In this document: piece after piece, positions 54,321 to 63,745 of the stretch
How the letters are laid out: each line of letters opens with the position of its first letter
Position numbering within the stretch: position 1 is the stretch's first letter
Assembly: GCF_026810365.1 (NCBI RefSeq)
Contig: NZ_CP113948.1
Coordinates: forward strand, 1,017,001-1,081,000
Direction of reading: 5' to 3'
Length of the DNA: 64,000 bases
From: Flavobacterium praedii
GTDB lineage: Bacteria > Bacteroidota > Bacteroidia > Flavobacteriales > Flavobacteriaceae
Position numbers and translations under genes: made by a program
The notes under the pieces: model-generated
The model's database searches: none
Told to the model about the DNA's origin: nothing
The model's input: the letters and a program-made list of their open reading frames with translations, nothing else

Positions 54321-56079
54321 CCATTTTAGCTTTCAATGCAGCCAATACATCATTGTTATCTCCTAAAGTTGCAGCTGGTGCGTTTGTAGATGATGCAGAT
54401 GAAGTATTTTCAGTTACAGCTTTCACGTTTTTCTCTTCTTCTTCACGGAAGATAGCAGTGTGAGATGCAACTACTCTTTTGAATTCTTTGTTGAATTCAA
54501 TTACTTTGAAATCAGCAGTATCACCTTTTTTCAATTTCTTACCGTCTTCTTTTTCAAGGTGACGAGTAGGAATGAAAGCAACGATATCATCTCCGAATTC
54601 TACAGTAGCTCCTTTGTCAACGATTTCAGAAATTTCACCATTGTGGATAGTTCCTACAGCGAAAGAATCTTCGTATTGATCCCAAGGATTAGCAGTAGTT
54701 TGTTTGTGACCTAAAGATAATTTACGTCCATCAACATCTAATTCTAATACTACAACATCAAGTTTTTCACCAACATTTACAAATTCAGATGGGTGTTTGA
54801 TTTTCTTAGTCCAAGATAAGTCAGAGATGTAAATTAATCCATCAATTCCTTCTTCTAATTCTACGAAAATTCCAAAGTTTGTAAAGTTTCTAACGATACC
54901 TGTATGTTTAGAACCTACTGGGTATTTAGCAGTGATATCAGTCCAAGGATCTTGAGTCAATTGTTTGATACCTAATGACATTTTACGGTCATCTCTATCT
55001 AATGTTAAGATAACAGCTTCAACAACATCTCCAACTTTTACGAAATCTTGAGCAGAACGTAAATGAGTTGACCATGACATTTCAGAAACGTGGATTAAAC
55101 CTTCAACACCTTCAGCAACTTCGATAAATGCACCGTAATCAGCGATTACAACTACTTTACCGTTTACTTTATCACCAATTTTTAAATCAGCATTCAAAGC
55201 ATCCCATGGGTGAGCGTTCAATTGTTTCAATCCTAATTGAATTCTTGTTTTCTCATCATCGAAATCAAGGATTACAACGTTTAATTTTTGGTCTAATTCA
55301 AGAACTTCACTTGGGTGGTTGATTCTACTCCAAGAAAGGTCAGTAATGTGAATTAATCCATCAACACCACCTAAGTCAATAAACACACCATAAGAAGTAA
55401 TGTTTTTAACAACACCTTCTAATACTTGTCCTTTTTGTAATTGACCGATGATTTCTTTTTTCTGTACTTCAATATCCGCTTCAATAAGCGCTTTATGAGA
55501 AACAACAACATTTTTGAATTCGTGGTTGATTTTTACCACTTTGAATTCCATCATTTTGTTTACATATACATCGTAGTCTCTAATTGGTTTAACATCAATT
55601 TGAGATCCTGGTAAGAAAGCTTCAATTCCGAAAACGTCAACGATCATACCACCTTTAGTTCTGCATTTTACAAAACCATTAACGATTTCTCCTGTTTCGT
55701 TAGCCGAAATAACTCTATCCCATGATTTGATAGTACGTGCTTTTCTGTGAGATAATACTAATTGACCAGTTTTGTCCTCACGGATGTCAATTAATACTTC
55801 TACTTTATCACCTACTTTTAAAGCTGGGTTGTAACGGAATTCGTTTAATGAAATAACACCTTCCGATTTTGCGTTGATATCAACGATAACGTCTCTATCT
55901 GTGATTCTTACAACTACTCCTTCAACTACTTCTTCTTGGTCAGTTGCAATGAAAGTTTTTGATACTAGTTCTTCGAATTCTAATAAGTTTTTCTCATCTA
56001 CTGCATCGATACCTTCTTCGAAGTTATGCCAGTTAAAATTTGCTAAAAACTCTTCTTGTGATTTTAATTGTTCAGACAT
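54301..56079 (-). CDS. rpsA: 30S ribosomal protein S1
   Basis: A 592-residue RNA-binding protein that helps recruit mRNA to the 30S subunit. The start MSEQLKSQEEFLANF is chosen over a longer frame. It has six S1 (OB-fold) domains: one near residue 60 (SEGVISLNEF), a second near 140 (IEAFLPGSQID), a third near 235 (GVDGLIHITDLSW), a fourth near 320 (VEGLIHVSEMSW), a fifth near 405 (IDGLIYISDLSW) and a sixth near 490. A consensus promoter and terminator frame it. Confidence 0.95.
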   Translation of the reverse strand: MSEQLKSQEEFLANFNWHNFEEGIDAVDEKNLLEFEELVSKTFIATDQEEVVEGVVVRITDRDVIVDINAKSEGVISLNEFRYNPALKVGDKVEVLIDIREDKTGQLVLSHRKARTIKSWDRVISANETGEIVNGFVKCRTKGGMIVDVFGIEAFLPGSQIDVKPIRDYDVYVNKMMEFKVVKINHEFKNVVVSHKALIEADIEVQKKEIIGQLQKGQVLEGVVKNITSYGVFIDLGGVDGLIHITDLSWSRINHPSEVLELDQKLNVVILDFDDEKTRIQLGLKQLNAHPWDALNADLKIGDKVNGKVVVIADYGAFIEVAEGVEGLIHVSEMSWSTHLRSAQDFVKVGDVVEAVILTLDRDDRKMSLGIKQLTQDPWTDITAKYPVGSKHTGIVRNFTNFGIFVELEEGIDGLIYISDLSWTKKIKHPSEFVNVGEKLDVVVLELDVDGRKLSLGHKQTTANPWDQYEDSFAVGTIHNGEISEIVDKGATVEFGDDIVAFIPTRHLEKEDGKKLKKGDTADFKVIEFNKEFKRVVASHTAIFREEEEKNVKAVTENTSSASSTNAPAATLGDNNDVLAALKAKMEKSEKK

Positions 56080-56197
56080 GCTGATAAAAAATTTGTATTC
56101 TGTTTTTCTTGAGTTTCTCAAAGCGATAGAAAAAACAGAAGTTGTTTTACTTAAATTGTTGATACCTAAAGGAAACTCCTATCCACCAAAAGGTGTG

Positions 56198-56227
56198 CAA
56201 AAGTAATTCATTTATTTAATATGGCAA
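56198..56227 (-). promoter_or_regulatory. Consensus promoter of rpsA
   Basis: Minus strand: TTG (56225-56227), 19 bases, TACTTTTG (56198-56205). Both boxes and the spacing match the flavobacterial consensus. The leader is about 110 bases. Confidence 0.75.
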
Positions 56228-56304
56228 AATATTTAAAGCGAGATATTTATTAGGAACACAAAAAGAAGCAATAAAAGGTTTTGGAGCGAAAAATTAGGCG
56301 TTTT

Positions 56305-56415
56305 TGGAGGTATAGTTCCCGCTGTCCTTCCAATCTTTTATAAGCTTAGTCAAAGTTTTGAGCTTTGACAAAGCTTATAAAAGGATTTTCCCTCCCATCT
56401 GGGCTAGTTAGGCAA
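56305..56415. repeat. REP-like element with a 21-position hairpin
   Basis: The core is a long inverted repeat, 56335-56355 against 56363-56383, with 20 of 21 positions paired (one A:A mismatch) and a 7-base loop. On both sides lie short GC-richer arms (GTTCCCGCTGTCCTTCCAAT on the left, GGATTTTCCCTCCCATCTGG on the right) which are out of character with the surrounding AT-rich sequence. The layout resembles interspersed flavobacterial repeats I have seen elsewhere, but a genome-wide count is needed. Confidence 0.55.
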
Positions 56416-56538
56416 TATTGTGATGTATCGGCAATAAAAAAAACAATTTCAAAAACGAGAGCATGTTAATTCAGTAATCTTTGTCAAAGTTCAAAATTTT
56501 GACAAAATTATCCTTTAGTTTTGAAAAGTCTTAACTAA

Positions 56539-56572
56539 AAACCCGTCTCGTTTTTTAGAACGAGACGGGTTT
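56539..56572 (-). terminator. Terminator of the nucleoside-symporter-family gene
   Basis: A perfect 14-bp stem AAACCCGTCTCGTT / AACGAGACGGGTTT with a 6-base loop, 21 bases after the MFS stop. Confidence 0.9.
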
Positions 56573-56593
56573 ATTTAAAATTTTTACTGTTAT

Positions 56594-57970
56594 TTAATGA
56601 TTTAAATTCTCCATTTCATTTGGATCATGTTTATGTTTAAACAAAATAGCAAATGCTATAGCAATAATCAATGAATAAATTGCAAATGCCAACCAAATGG
56701 TATGCCAATCCTTCATTAACAAAGCCGAATCCAATAATCCATCTGTAGAAACCACTTTACCTTGACTTTTTACAAATTCTAACATATTCGGATTTGTAAC
56801 ATCTGTTTGTAAAAAAGAAGCTAAGTCAGTAGTCGTGGTAAAAGACTTCGTAAAAAAGCGATCAATAGCCCATCCCGAAGTAAAACTTCCCAATATGGCT
56901 CCTACTCCATTGGTCATCATCATAAACATCCCTTGAGCTGAAGAACGATTTTTGGCATCCGTATGCGTTTCTACAAACAACGAACCTGATATATTGAAGA
57001 AATCAAAAGCCATTCCGTATACAATGCAAGACAAAATAATCATCCACAATCCATCTACTGGATTCCCAAACGAAAATAATCCAAATCGCAATACCCAAGC
57101 CAGCATACTGATCAGCATCACTTGTTTGATTCCAAAACGTTTTAAGAAAAAAGGAATTGCCAATATAAATAAAGTCTCCGAAATCTGAGAAATCGACATG
57201 ATAATAGTAGAATATTTTACCACGAATGAATCAGCATATTTTGGAAAATGTTTGAATTCATCCAAGAAAACATCTCCATATGCATTGGTAAGTTGTAATG
57301 CACCTCCCAAAAACATAGAAAATATAAAAAATAAAGCCATTTTATAATCAGCAAATAGTTTAAAGGACTCCAAGCCTAAAGTTTCCATCAACGATGCATT
57401 CTCTTTGGTCAATCGTTGTGGCTTACATTTGGGCAAACTAAACGCATAAAGACCTAATAAAACTGCTGCTATTCCTGCGATATAAAATTGGTAAGCATTT
57501 GCTTTATTTCCTGTTAAGTTGGTAATCCACATAGCGACTATAAAACCAATTGTTCCAAAAACCCGAATTGGTGGAAAGCTTTTAACAACGTCTAAGCCAT
57601 TTGTTTTTAAGGCATTATATGAAATTGAGTTGCTTAAAGCAATAGTTGGCATATAAAAACACATGGCAACCAGCATTATATAGATAAAAGTTGTTGGCGT
57701 AGTAACTTCGGGTAAATAAAATAAAACAGCACCATACAAAATATGTAAAACACCATATAATTTCTCAGCATTAATCCACCTATCAGCAATAATTCCTGTA
57801 AGAGTTGGCATAAACAAAGAAGCAATTCCCATGGTGCTAAATACCAACCCAAATTGTGTTCCTTCCCAATTTTTGGTGCCAAACCAATAATTTGCAATGG
57901 TAATTAACCAAGCTCCCCAAACAAAAAATTGAAGAAAACTCATTAATGTTAACCTATTTTTAATTCCCAT
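56594..57970 (-). CDS. MFS transporter, nucleoside:H+ symporter family
   Basis: A 458-residue inner-membrane protein with 12 spans. The N-terminus LTLMSFLQFFVWGAWLITIA resembles NupG-type nucleoside symporters, and the length matches. Substrate is probably nucleosides or a related sugar; the family in Bacteroidetes is often found alone, as here. It starts 69 bases after the cmk stop. Confidence 0.85.
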   Translation of the reverse strand: MGIKNRLTLMSFLQFFVWGAWLITIANYWFGTKNWEGTQFGLVFSTMGIASLFMPTLTGIIADRWINAEKLYGVLHILYGAVLFYLPEVTTPTTFIYIMLVAMCFYMPTIALSNSISYNALKTNGLDVVKSFPPIRVFGTIGFIVAMWITNLTGNKANAYQFYIAGIAAVLLGLYAFSLPKCKPQRLTKENASLMETLGLESFKLFADYKMALFFIFSMFLGGALQLTNAYGDVFLDEFKHFPKYADSFVVKYSTIIMSISQISETLFILAIPFFLKRFGIKQVMLISMLAWVLRFGLFSFGNPVDGLWMIILSCIVYGMAFDFFNISGSLFVETHTDAKNRSSAQGMFMMMTNGVGAILGSFTSGWAIDRFFTKSFTTTTDLASFLQTDVTNPNMLEFVKSQGKVVSTDGLLDSALLMKDWHTIWLAFAIYSLIIAIAFAILFKHKHDPNEMENLNH

Positions 57971-58039
57971 AAAATATATTTTTATTATAAAAAAGTATCA
58001 GCTTGTAAAACTACTATTTAAAATCAAACTTGCAAGTAT

Positions 58040-58732
58040 TTATTCATTTTGTAATACATCATTTATCAACTCCAAAACAACATCAAATTGTTCTTTGCGA
58101 TCCAAATAGGAATTGTCAACTTCTATAGCGTCTTCTGCCATTATCAAAGGGGAGTCATCTCTGTGAGTATCAATATAATCGCGTTCTACTACATTCTTTA
58201 AAACATCTTCATAAGAAACTAAATCTCCTTTTGCCTGTAATTCGTCAAAGCGTCTTTGTGCACGGGTATCTGCTCCTGCCGTCATGAATATTTTCAATTC
58301 TGCATTAGGAAAAACTACGGTTCCTATATCTCTACCGTCCATCACAATTCCTTTTTCTTTCCCCATTTGCTGTTGTTGTTCTACTAATTTAGAGCGTACT
58401 TCTGAAATAGCGGCTATTGTGCTAACAAAGTTTGAAACTTCCAAAGTTCTAATTTCAGTTTCTACATTAACTTCGTTCAAATACATTTCGGCAAATCCCA
58501 ATTCAGGATTAAATTTAAATTGTAATCTTATTGTAGGCAATAAATCTATTAATCTGTCTTTATCGAGGAACTCTATTCCGATACAATTATTTTGCATCGC
58601 AAATAACGTTACAGCACGATACATGGCACCAGTATCTACATAAACATACCCCAAATGTTTGGCCAATTGCTTGGCCAATGTGCTTTTTCCTGTGGATGAA
58701 AATCCGTCTATTGCAATGGTAATTTTTTTCAT
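58040..58732 (-). CDS. cmk: (d)CMP kinase
   Basis: A 230-residue P-loop kinase that converts CMP and dCMP to diphosphates. Motifs: IAIDGFSSTGKSTLAK at residues 5-20, YVDTGAMYRAVTLFAM, and GRDIGTVVFPNAELKIFMTA. The lid region RRFDEL and DYIDTHRDDSPL are typical. It follows porQ by 75 bases, a gene order common in Bacteroidetes. Confidence 0.95.
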   Translation of the reverse strand: MKKITIAIDGFSSTGKSTLAKQLAKHLGYVYVDTGAMYRAVTLFAMQNNCIGIEFLDKDRLIDLLPTIRLQFKFNPELGFAEMYLNEVNVETEIRTLEVSNFVSTIAAISEVRSKLVEQQQQMGKEKGIVMDGRDIGTVVFPNAELKIFMTAGADTRAQRRFDELQAKGDLVSYEDVLKNVVERDYIDTHRDDSPLIMAEDAIEVDNSYLDRKEQFDVVLELINDVLQNE

Positions 58733-58807
58733 GTTTTTATTTATATATATGCGAACAAATTGCGTTCAATTTTCTCTTATCTATTTTCTTTACTCTTTTT
58801 ATAAATA

Positions 58808-59830
58808 TCATTCTCCCAAATTAATCATTAATCCAAATAAACTTGTATTTCCTGCCAATGTATATTTAGAATAGGAATAATTGAATTTTAGTTTGTTTAA
58901 TTTGAGTCCAAATCCTAAAGAAAGGCCTGAAAAATTACGCTGGTCTTGAATTTGTAATTCGGCTCCTCTTCTAAAATTATATCCTAATCTAAGATTGAAT
59001 GCTTTTTTAGGGAAAAGTTCTACTCCAAAAATCATATGACGAAGTGTATTGTTCAAAAAAGAAATTTTCTCTTTGGTAACCGTTCCATCTATTGAAGTTT
59101 CTGAATTAACTGGATTGGAAAATGCCAAATTCCATTGTTGTAAATTTTCAACTGTCAGATGCCAACGAATAGGAACATGATCCAATTCCTGAGAAACTCC
59201 TGCAATGATTTCAAAAGGTAATTTTTCTCGGGTACCGTCGTAAGTTGTAAATTGGGTACCAATGTTCATTAATGTTAATGCCCAATTCACATCATTTTTC
59301 TCATCAATATATACCATTCCAAGATCTACTGCTGCTCCAAAAGAGTTGTAACTTTCTAATGTAGATTCGATGAATTTAGCATTTGCACCTAAATGAATAT
59401 CGGTATAGGGTATGTTGTAGGCATAGCCCAAAGAAAGGGCAATTTCACTTCCTGTAAATGAAGAAGTAGGTAAACCATTTTCATCATAACCATCAAATTT
59501 ACCGTAATTGATATAATTTATTCCTGCTTGAAATGTTTGTAAATGCTGATCGTAAGTGTAAGCGTATGAAGCTGTTCCATAAGTTACTTCTTGGTAGTAA
59601 TTTCCGTAATTAATAGAGAGGTGATTGTCCATTTCTTGATTAATAGAGGCTGGATTAAAAAGTGCTTGATTGACATCTTCATCATAAATTGTAATAACTT
59701 TTCCTCCTAATGCTGCTTGTCTTGGTGAAGCAATTAAATCTAAAAATTGATAAGTGTACTTCCCTCCTATTTGTCCGTAAGTCACAGAACAAATTAAAAC
59801 TAAAAAGAAAAATAAAAGTTTTTGGGACAT
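58808..59830 (-). CDS. porQ: Type IX secretion system protein PorQ
   Basis: A 340-residue outer-membrane protein; the start MSQKLLFFFLVLICSVTYG is chosen as signal peptide start over a longer frame. The characteristic FLDLIASPRQAALGGKVITI and FNPASINQEMDNHLSINYG open a FadL-like beta barrel. PorQ works with PorZ, PorU and PorV in the cell-surface attachment complex that processes T9SS cargo. Cargo proteins with such signals lie in this window. Confidence 0.92.
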   Translation of the reverse strand: MSQKLLFFFLVLICSVTYGQIGGKYTYQFLDLIASPRQAALGGKVITIYDEDVNQALFNPASINQEMDNHLSINYGNYYQEVTYGTASYAYTYDQHLQTFQAGINYINYGKFDGYDENGLPTSSFTGSEIALSLGYAYNIPYTDIHLGANAKFIESTLESYNSFGAAVDLGMVYIDEKNDVNWALTLMNIGTQFTTYDGTREKLPFEIIAGVSQELDHVPIRWHLTVENLQQWNLAFSNPVNSETSIDGTVTKEKISFLNNTLRHMIFGVELFPKKAFNLRLGYNFRRGAELQIQDQRNFSGLSLGFGLKLNKLKFNYSYSKYTLAGNTSLFGLMINLGE

Positions 59831-59913
59831 GCCTACAATTGCTATTTTGAATGTATAAAACGCAATTGCGAAGATAAAATTATTAATAGAAATAAAGATA
59901 CATTCTAAAAACA

Positions 59914-59952
59914 AATTCCAAGTTCCAATAAAATCAATTGGAACTTGGAATT
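59914..59952 (-). terminator. Terminator of lon
   Basis: A perfect 16-bp stem AATTCCAAGTTCCAAT / ATTGGAACTTGGAATT with a 7-base loop; a T-rich stretch follows in the minus direction. It is 27 bases after the lon stop. Confidence 0.92.
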
Positions 59953-59978
59953 AGAAAAATAATAAATTTTAATACGTA

Positions 59979-62432
59979 CTATTTCAATACTTTAGCATTT
60001 TTTACTTTCTCTTTTGTAATTGCAATTTCTAAAACTTCGCTCATTTCTTTTACATAATGAAAGGTAAGACCTTCTAAATATTCTGGTTTGATCTCATCAA
60101 TATCACTTTTATTTTCGTGACATAAAATAATTTCTTTGATATTCGCTCTTTTGGCAGCCAATATTTTTTCTTTGATTCCACCAACAGGTAAAACTTTACC
60201 TCTCAAAGTAATTTCTCCTGTCATGGCCAAGTTTTTCTTTACTCTTTTTTGTGTGAGCAATGAAACTAACGAAGTTAACATCGCAATTCCAGCGCTAGGT
60301 CCATCTTTTGGTGTAGCACCTTCTGGGACGTGTAAATGGATGTTATATTTAGAAAGTAATTCTGAATTTAACCCCACTAATTCAGCATTGGATTTTATGT
60401 ATTCTAATGCAATCGTTGCTGATTCTTTCATAACGTTACCTAAATTACCAGTAATCGTCATTGATCCTTTTCCTGGTGATAATAAGGATTCTATAAAAAG
60501 AATATCTCCACCCACGCTCGTCCACGCTAATCCAGTAACTACTCCTGCTACATCATTATTCTCGTATTTGTCACGTTCTAATCTTGGAACACCCAATACT
60601 TTTATAATGTCTTCGTCGGTTACTTTTTTATTGTATTCTTCTTCCATTGCTACCGATTTCGCAGCATTTCGAACGATTTGTGCAATTTTATTTTCCAATC
60701 CACGTACACCAGATTCACGAGTATACCCTTCTACAATTTTTTCTAATTGCTTTTTACCAATACTCAAATCTTTGGCTTTCAATCCGTGTGCAGCCAATTG
60801 TTTTGAAAATAAATGCTTGCGGGCAATTTCTACTTTCTCCTCAATGGTATATCCTGACATTTTTATGATTTCCATTCTGTCTACTAAAGCAGGTTGAATG
60901 GCTGCCATATTATTGGAAGTTGCTATAAACATCACTTTAGATAAATCGTAACCCATTTCAAGGAAATTATCATAAAATGAATTGTTTTGTTCTGGATCTA
61001 AAACCTCTAATAATGCTGAGGATGGATCACCATTATGGCTAGAGGATAATTTATCAATTTCATCCAAAACAAACACAGGATTTGAGGTTCCTGCTTTTTT
61101 CAAACTTTGAATGATTCTTCCCGGCATTGCTCCAATATAGGTTTTTCTATGACCTCGAATTTCGGCTTCGTCTCTTAAACCTCCAAGAGAGATACGAACA
61201 TATTCTCGACCCAATGCTTCGGCTACAGATCTTCCAATAGAAGTTTTTCCAACTCCTGGAGGTCCTGTTAAACAGATTATTGGCGACTTCATGTCATTTC
61301 TTAATTTAAGAACAGCCAAATGCTCAATCATTCTTTTTTTGACATCTTCCAATCCAAAATGATCTTTATCTAATACTTTTTGAGCATGTTTTAAATCAAA
61401 ATTATCTTTAGAATATTCGCCCCATGGCAATTCTAAAAATAATTCCAAATAATTTCTTTGTATTCCAAAATCAGGAGCTTGTGGATTCATTCTACGCATT
61501 TTAGACAATTCTTTCTCGAAATGTTTTTGCGTTTTTTCGTCCCATTTTTTGGTTTTGGCTTTCTGACTCATTTCGTCCATTTCTTCCTCCTGCGAAACAC
61601 CTCCCAATTCTTCTTGGATGGTTTTCATTTGCTGGTGCAAGAAATATTCTCTTTGTTGCTGATCTAAATCAAAACGTACTTTAGACTGAATATCATTTTT
61701 TAATTCTAGTTTTTGCAACTCTACATTCATATAACGCAAAGTTTCCAGAGCACGATCTTTTAATCCATTGATGGACAATAAATCTTGTTTCTCTTTTACA
61801 GATAGATTCATGTTTGAAGAAACAAAACTGATTAAAAATGAGGGACTTCCAATGTTTTTAATGGCAAAAGTTGCTTCAGAAGGAATATTGGGACTTTCAT
61901 TTATAATCTGGACAGCCAATTCTTTTACAGAATCAATAATTGCATTAAACTCAGAATCTTTTTTAGCAGGTCTTTTTTCAGGAACTTCTTTAATTTTGGC
62001 TTTTAAATAAGGCTCTTCAGAAACTACTTCGGTAATTTCAAAACGCTTTTTTCCTTGCAGAATTACGGTTACATTTCCGTCGGGCATTTTTAAAACCCTT
62101 AAAATACGTGCAACAGTTCCTATTTTATGGATATCATCTTTTGACGGATCTTCATCTTCTTCATTAATTTGAGCAACAACTCCAATAACTTTTCCTGCAG
62201 CATTGGCATCGTTGATCAATTTAATTGATTTATCTCTTCCTGCAGAAATTGGAATGACAACTCCAGGGAATAATACGGTATTTCGTAAAGGTAAAATTGG
62301 CAAAGAATCGGGTAATTCTTCATTGTTCATCTCCTCTTCGTCTTCTGGAGTCAATAATGGAATTAATTCTGCTTCAGAATCAAATTCTTGAAGTGACAGA
62401 TTGTCAATGGTAAGTATTTTATGATTTGACAT
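59979..62432 (-). CDS. lon: Endopeptidase La (ATP-dependent protease Lon)
   Basis: An 817-residue AAA+ protease that degrades misfolded and regulatory proteins in the cytoplasm. The N-terminal LON domain (about 45-250) is followed by the AAA+ domain (Walker A GPPGVGKTS near 387; Walker B VFVLDEIDKLS) and the Lon protease domain with catalytic Ser in PKDGPSAGIAM near 707 and the Lys in VGGIKEKILAAKR. All are intact. A -7-like element (62478-62485) precedes it. Confidence 0.95.
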   Translation of the reverse strand: MSNHKILTIDNLSLQEFDSEAELIPLLTPEDEEEMNNEELPDSLPILPLRNTVLFPGVVIPISAGRDKSIKLINDANAAGKVIGVVAQINEEDEDPSKDDIHKIGTVARILRVLKMPDGNVTVILQGKKRFEITEVVSEEPYLKAKIKEVPEKRPAKKDSEFNAIIDSVKELAVQIINESPNIPSEATFAIKNIGSPSFLISFVSSNMNLSVKEKQDLLSINGLKDRALETLRYMNVELQKLELKNDIQSKVRFDLDQQQREYFLHQQMKTIQEELGGVSQEEEMDEMSQKAKTKKWDEKTQKHFEKELSKMRRMNPQAPDFGIQRNYLELFLELPWGEYSKDNFDLKHAQKVLDKDHFGLEDVKKRMIEHLAVLKLRNDMKSPIICLTGPPGVGKTSIGRSVAEALGREYVRISLGGLRDEAEIRGHRKTYIGAMPGRIIQSLKKAGTSNPVFVLDEIDKLSSSHNGDPSSALLEVLDPEQNNSFYDNFLEMGYDLSKVMFIATSNNMAAIQPALVDRMEIIKMSGYTIEEKVEIARKHLFSKQLAAHGLKAKDLSIGKKQLEKIVEGYTRESGVRGLENKIAQIVRNAAKSVAMEEEYNKKVTDEDIIKVLGVPRLERDKYENNDVAGVVTGLAWTSVGGDILFIESLLSPGKGSMTITGNLGNVMKESATIALEYIKSNAELVGLNSELLSKYNIHLHVPEGATPKDGPSAGIAMLTSLVSLLTQKRVKKNLAMTGEITLRGKVLPVGGIKEKILAAKRANIKEIILCHENKSDIDEIKPEYLEGLTFHYVKEMSEVLEIAITKEKVKNAKVLK

Positions 62433-62477
62433 AGTATTATTTAAGTCTTTTTGTCATTAATTTTCTAAATCGGAACA

Positions 62478-62485
62478 CAAATATA
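62478..62485 (-). promoter_or_regulatory. Candidate -7 element of lon
   Basis: Minus strand TATATTTG, 45 bases before the start, matches TAnnTTTG. The nearest TTG is only 11 bases away, which is too short, so only this box is supported. Confidence 0.35.
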
Positions 62486-62621
62486 AGGTAACATATCAAT
62501 ATTCGATACTAATATTGATGCATAAACACATTATAATATTGCAGTGATTAATAAGGCAATCATTATGCCAAATCAATTTTGTTGCTATTTAAATTAAAGT
62601 ACTTTTCAATTTTAAAGGTAA

Positions 62622-62645
62622 AAAATCCGCACTAAGGCGGATTTT
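62622..62645 (-). terminator. Terminator of the two-half lipoprotein gene
   Basis: A 9-bp stem AAAATCCGC / GCGGATTTT with a 6-base loop, 19 bases after the stop. Confidence 0.8.
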
Positions 62646-62664
62646 AAATAAAAAAAAGATCAAA

Positions 62665-63597
62665 TTAATAGGAAACACTAAAAGCTCCATCTGTAACAGT
62701 ATAGGTTGCTGTAGCAAAAAGAGAAGTATATTTTGTAGTGAAAGTACCCTTAATTATTCTCTTTGCTGTATCATGACTCGTAATTACAACAGAGCCTGCG
62801 CCTGTGAAATTTCCAGTAGCAGTCATGTCTTTACTATATTGAAAAATATAATCCATTCCATACGCGTCAACTGCGTAAGTCCCTTGTTTTATTGTACTTG
62901 GTAAAGATATTCCAAGAGTCTCAACACTTCCTTTTCTTGCAGATATAGATATTCTACCGCTTTGTAAAATGGCAAATATGTTAGTAGGCACAAAGGCTAC
63001 TCCATCTAGTTTTGCTGAAAAAGTATTTGAAGTTGGTGTAGGTGTTGGTGTTACTACATCAGCTGCAAACGAAATATTTGTAAAAGAACCCTTTGTGAAT
63101 TTTTTTGTTTCTCCTTTGCCATTATTGCCCATGAAATCAATTCCTGTAAATTCAAATGTACCAGATATTTTCTTTGTAACATTATCAATAGATAAAATTG
63201 TCAAAACTCCAGTATCTGTATAATTTAAAATTCCATCAGCGACCTCTTTAGGCACACATATATATGCATTTGCACCTCCAGCTGGAGTATAAACCAAAAC
63301 TAAAGGTTCGTCTATATTGCTAAAATTTTTCCATGTATAAGTTCCCACTTTATTCGTTGGCAAAGTAATTTGGATAAAATCTCCATTTGGTGCTCTAAGT
63401 CCTGTTATTGAAATATATGTTTCATTTACGATTGCTTGAACTGCTGTTGAAACAAAAGTTTTTCCATCAAAATCAACTTTTAGAGTACCATTTTCTACCA
63501 CAGATACACTATCATCAACACTCTCGTCTTTACTACAAGAATTTAAACTTAAAACCAAAACTAAAAGGGATACAAATAAAATACTAAATTTTTTCAT
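62665..63597 (-). CDS. Lipoprotein with two related beta domains (DUF6252-like)
   Basis: A 310-residue lipoprotein with Cys in LNSCSKDES. Two homologous halves of about 110 residues are joined by a TPTPTPTSN linker: one starts TLKVDFDGKTFVSTAVQAIV, the other TFSAKLDGVAFVPTNIFAIL; both continue with a Gly-rich beta pattern (ISITG / ISISA, then LPT / LPS and GTY). The pattern resembles DUF6252 domains, which have no known function. Probably a surface or periplasmic beta protein. Confidence 0.7.
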   Translation of the reverse strand: MKKFSILFVSLLVLVLSLNSCSKDESVDDSVSVVENGTLKVDFDGKTFVSTAVQAIVNETYISITGLRAPNGDFIQITLPTNKVGTYTWKNFSNIDEPLVLVYTPAGGANAYICVPKEVADGILNYTDTGVLTILSIDNVTKKISGTFEFTGIDFMGNNGKGETKKFTKGSFTNISFAADVVTPTPTPTSNTFSAKLDGVAFVPTNIFAILQSGRISISARKGSVETLGISLPSTIKQGTYAVDAYGMDYIFQYSKDMTATGNFTGAGSVVITSHDTAKRIIKGTFTTKYTSLFATATYTVTDGAFSVSY

Positions 63598-63745
63598 TGA
63601 ATTAAATTTTTTAAATTAAAATGTAAATTTACTACATTTTTAATTTAAAAATGTTTTTTATTTGTAAATTTCTTATTAAAATTATATATAAAAAAAATTA
63701 AACAAGAAAAATTATTAGTTAAAGACAAATATCTTATAAGATTTT

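Larger units (their letters stand above)
56080..56593. other. Gap upstream of rpsA: promoter, hairpin repeat, terminator
   Basis: About 500 bases without a gene. From rpsA outward: a leader of about 110 bases, the rpsA promoter (56198-56227), a REP-like element (about 56305-56415), a smaller inverted repeat (TTTGTCAAA near 56480 / TTTGACAAA near 56498) and the MFS gene terminator (56539-56572). I find no ORF. Confidence 0.6.

Noticed and set aside
60136..60897. 253-residue plus-strand ORF inside lon
   Set aside because: Antisense to the lon protease domain and to part of its AAA+ region, whose motifs are intact; the protein has no domain pattern.
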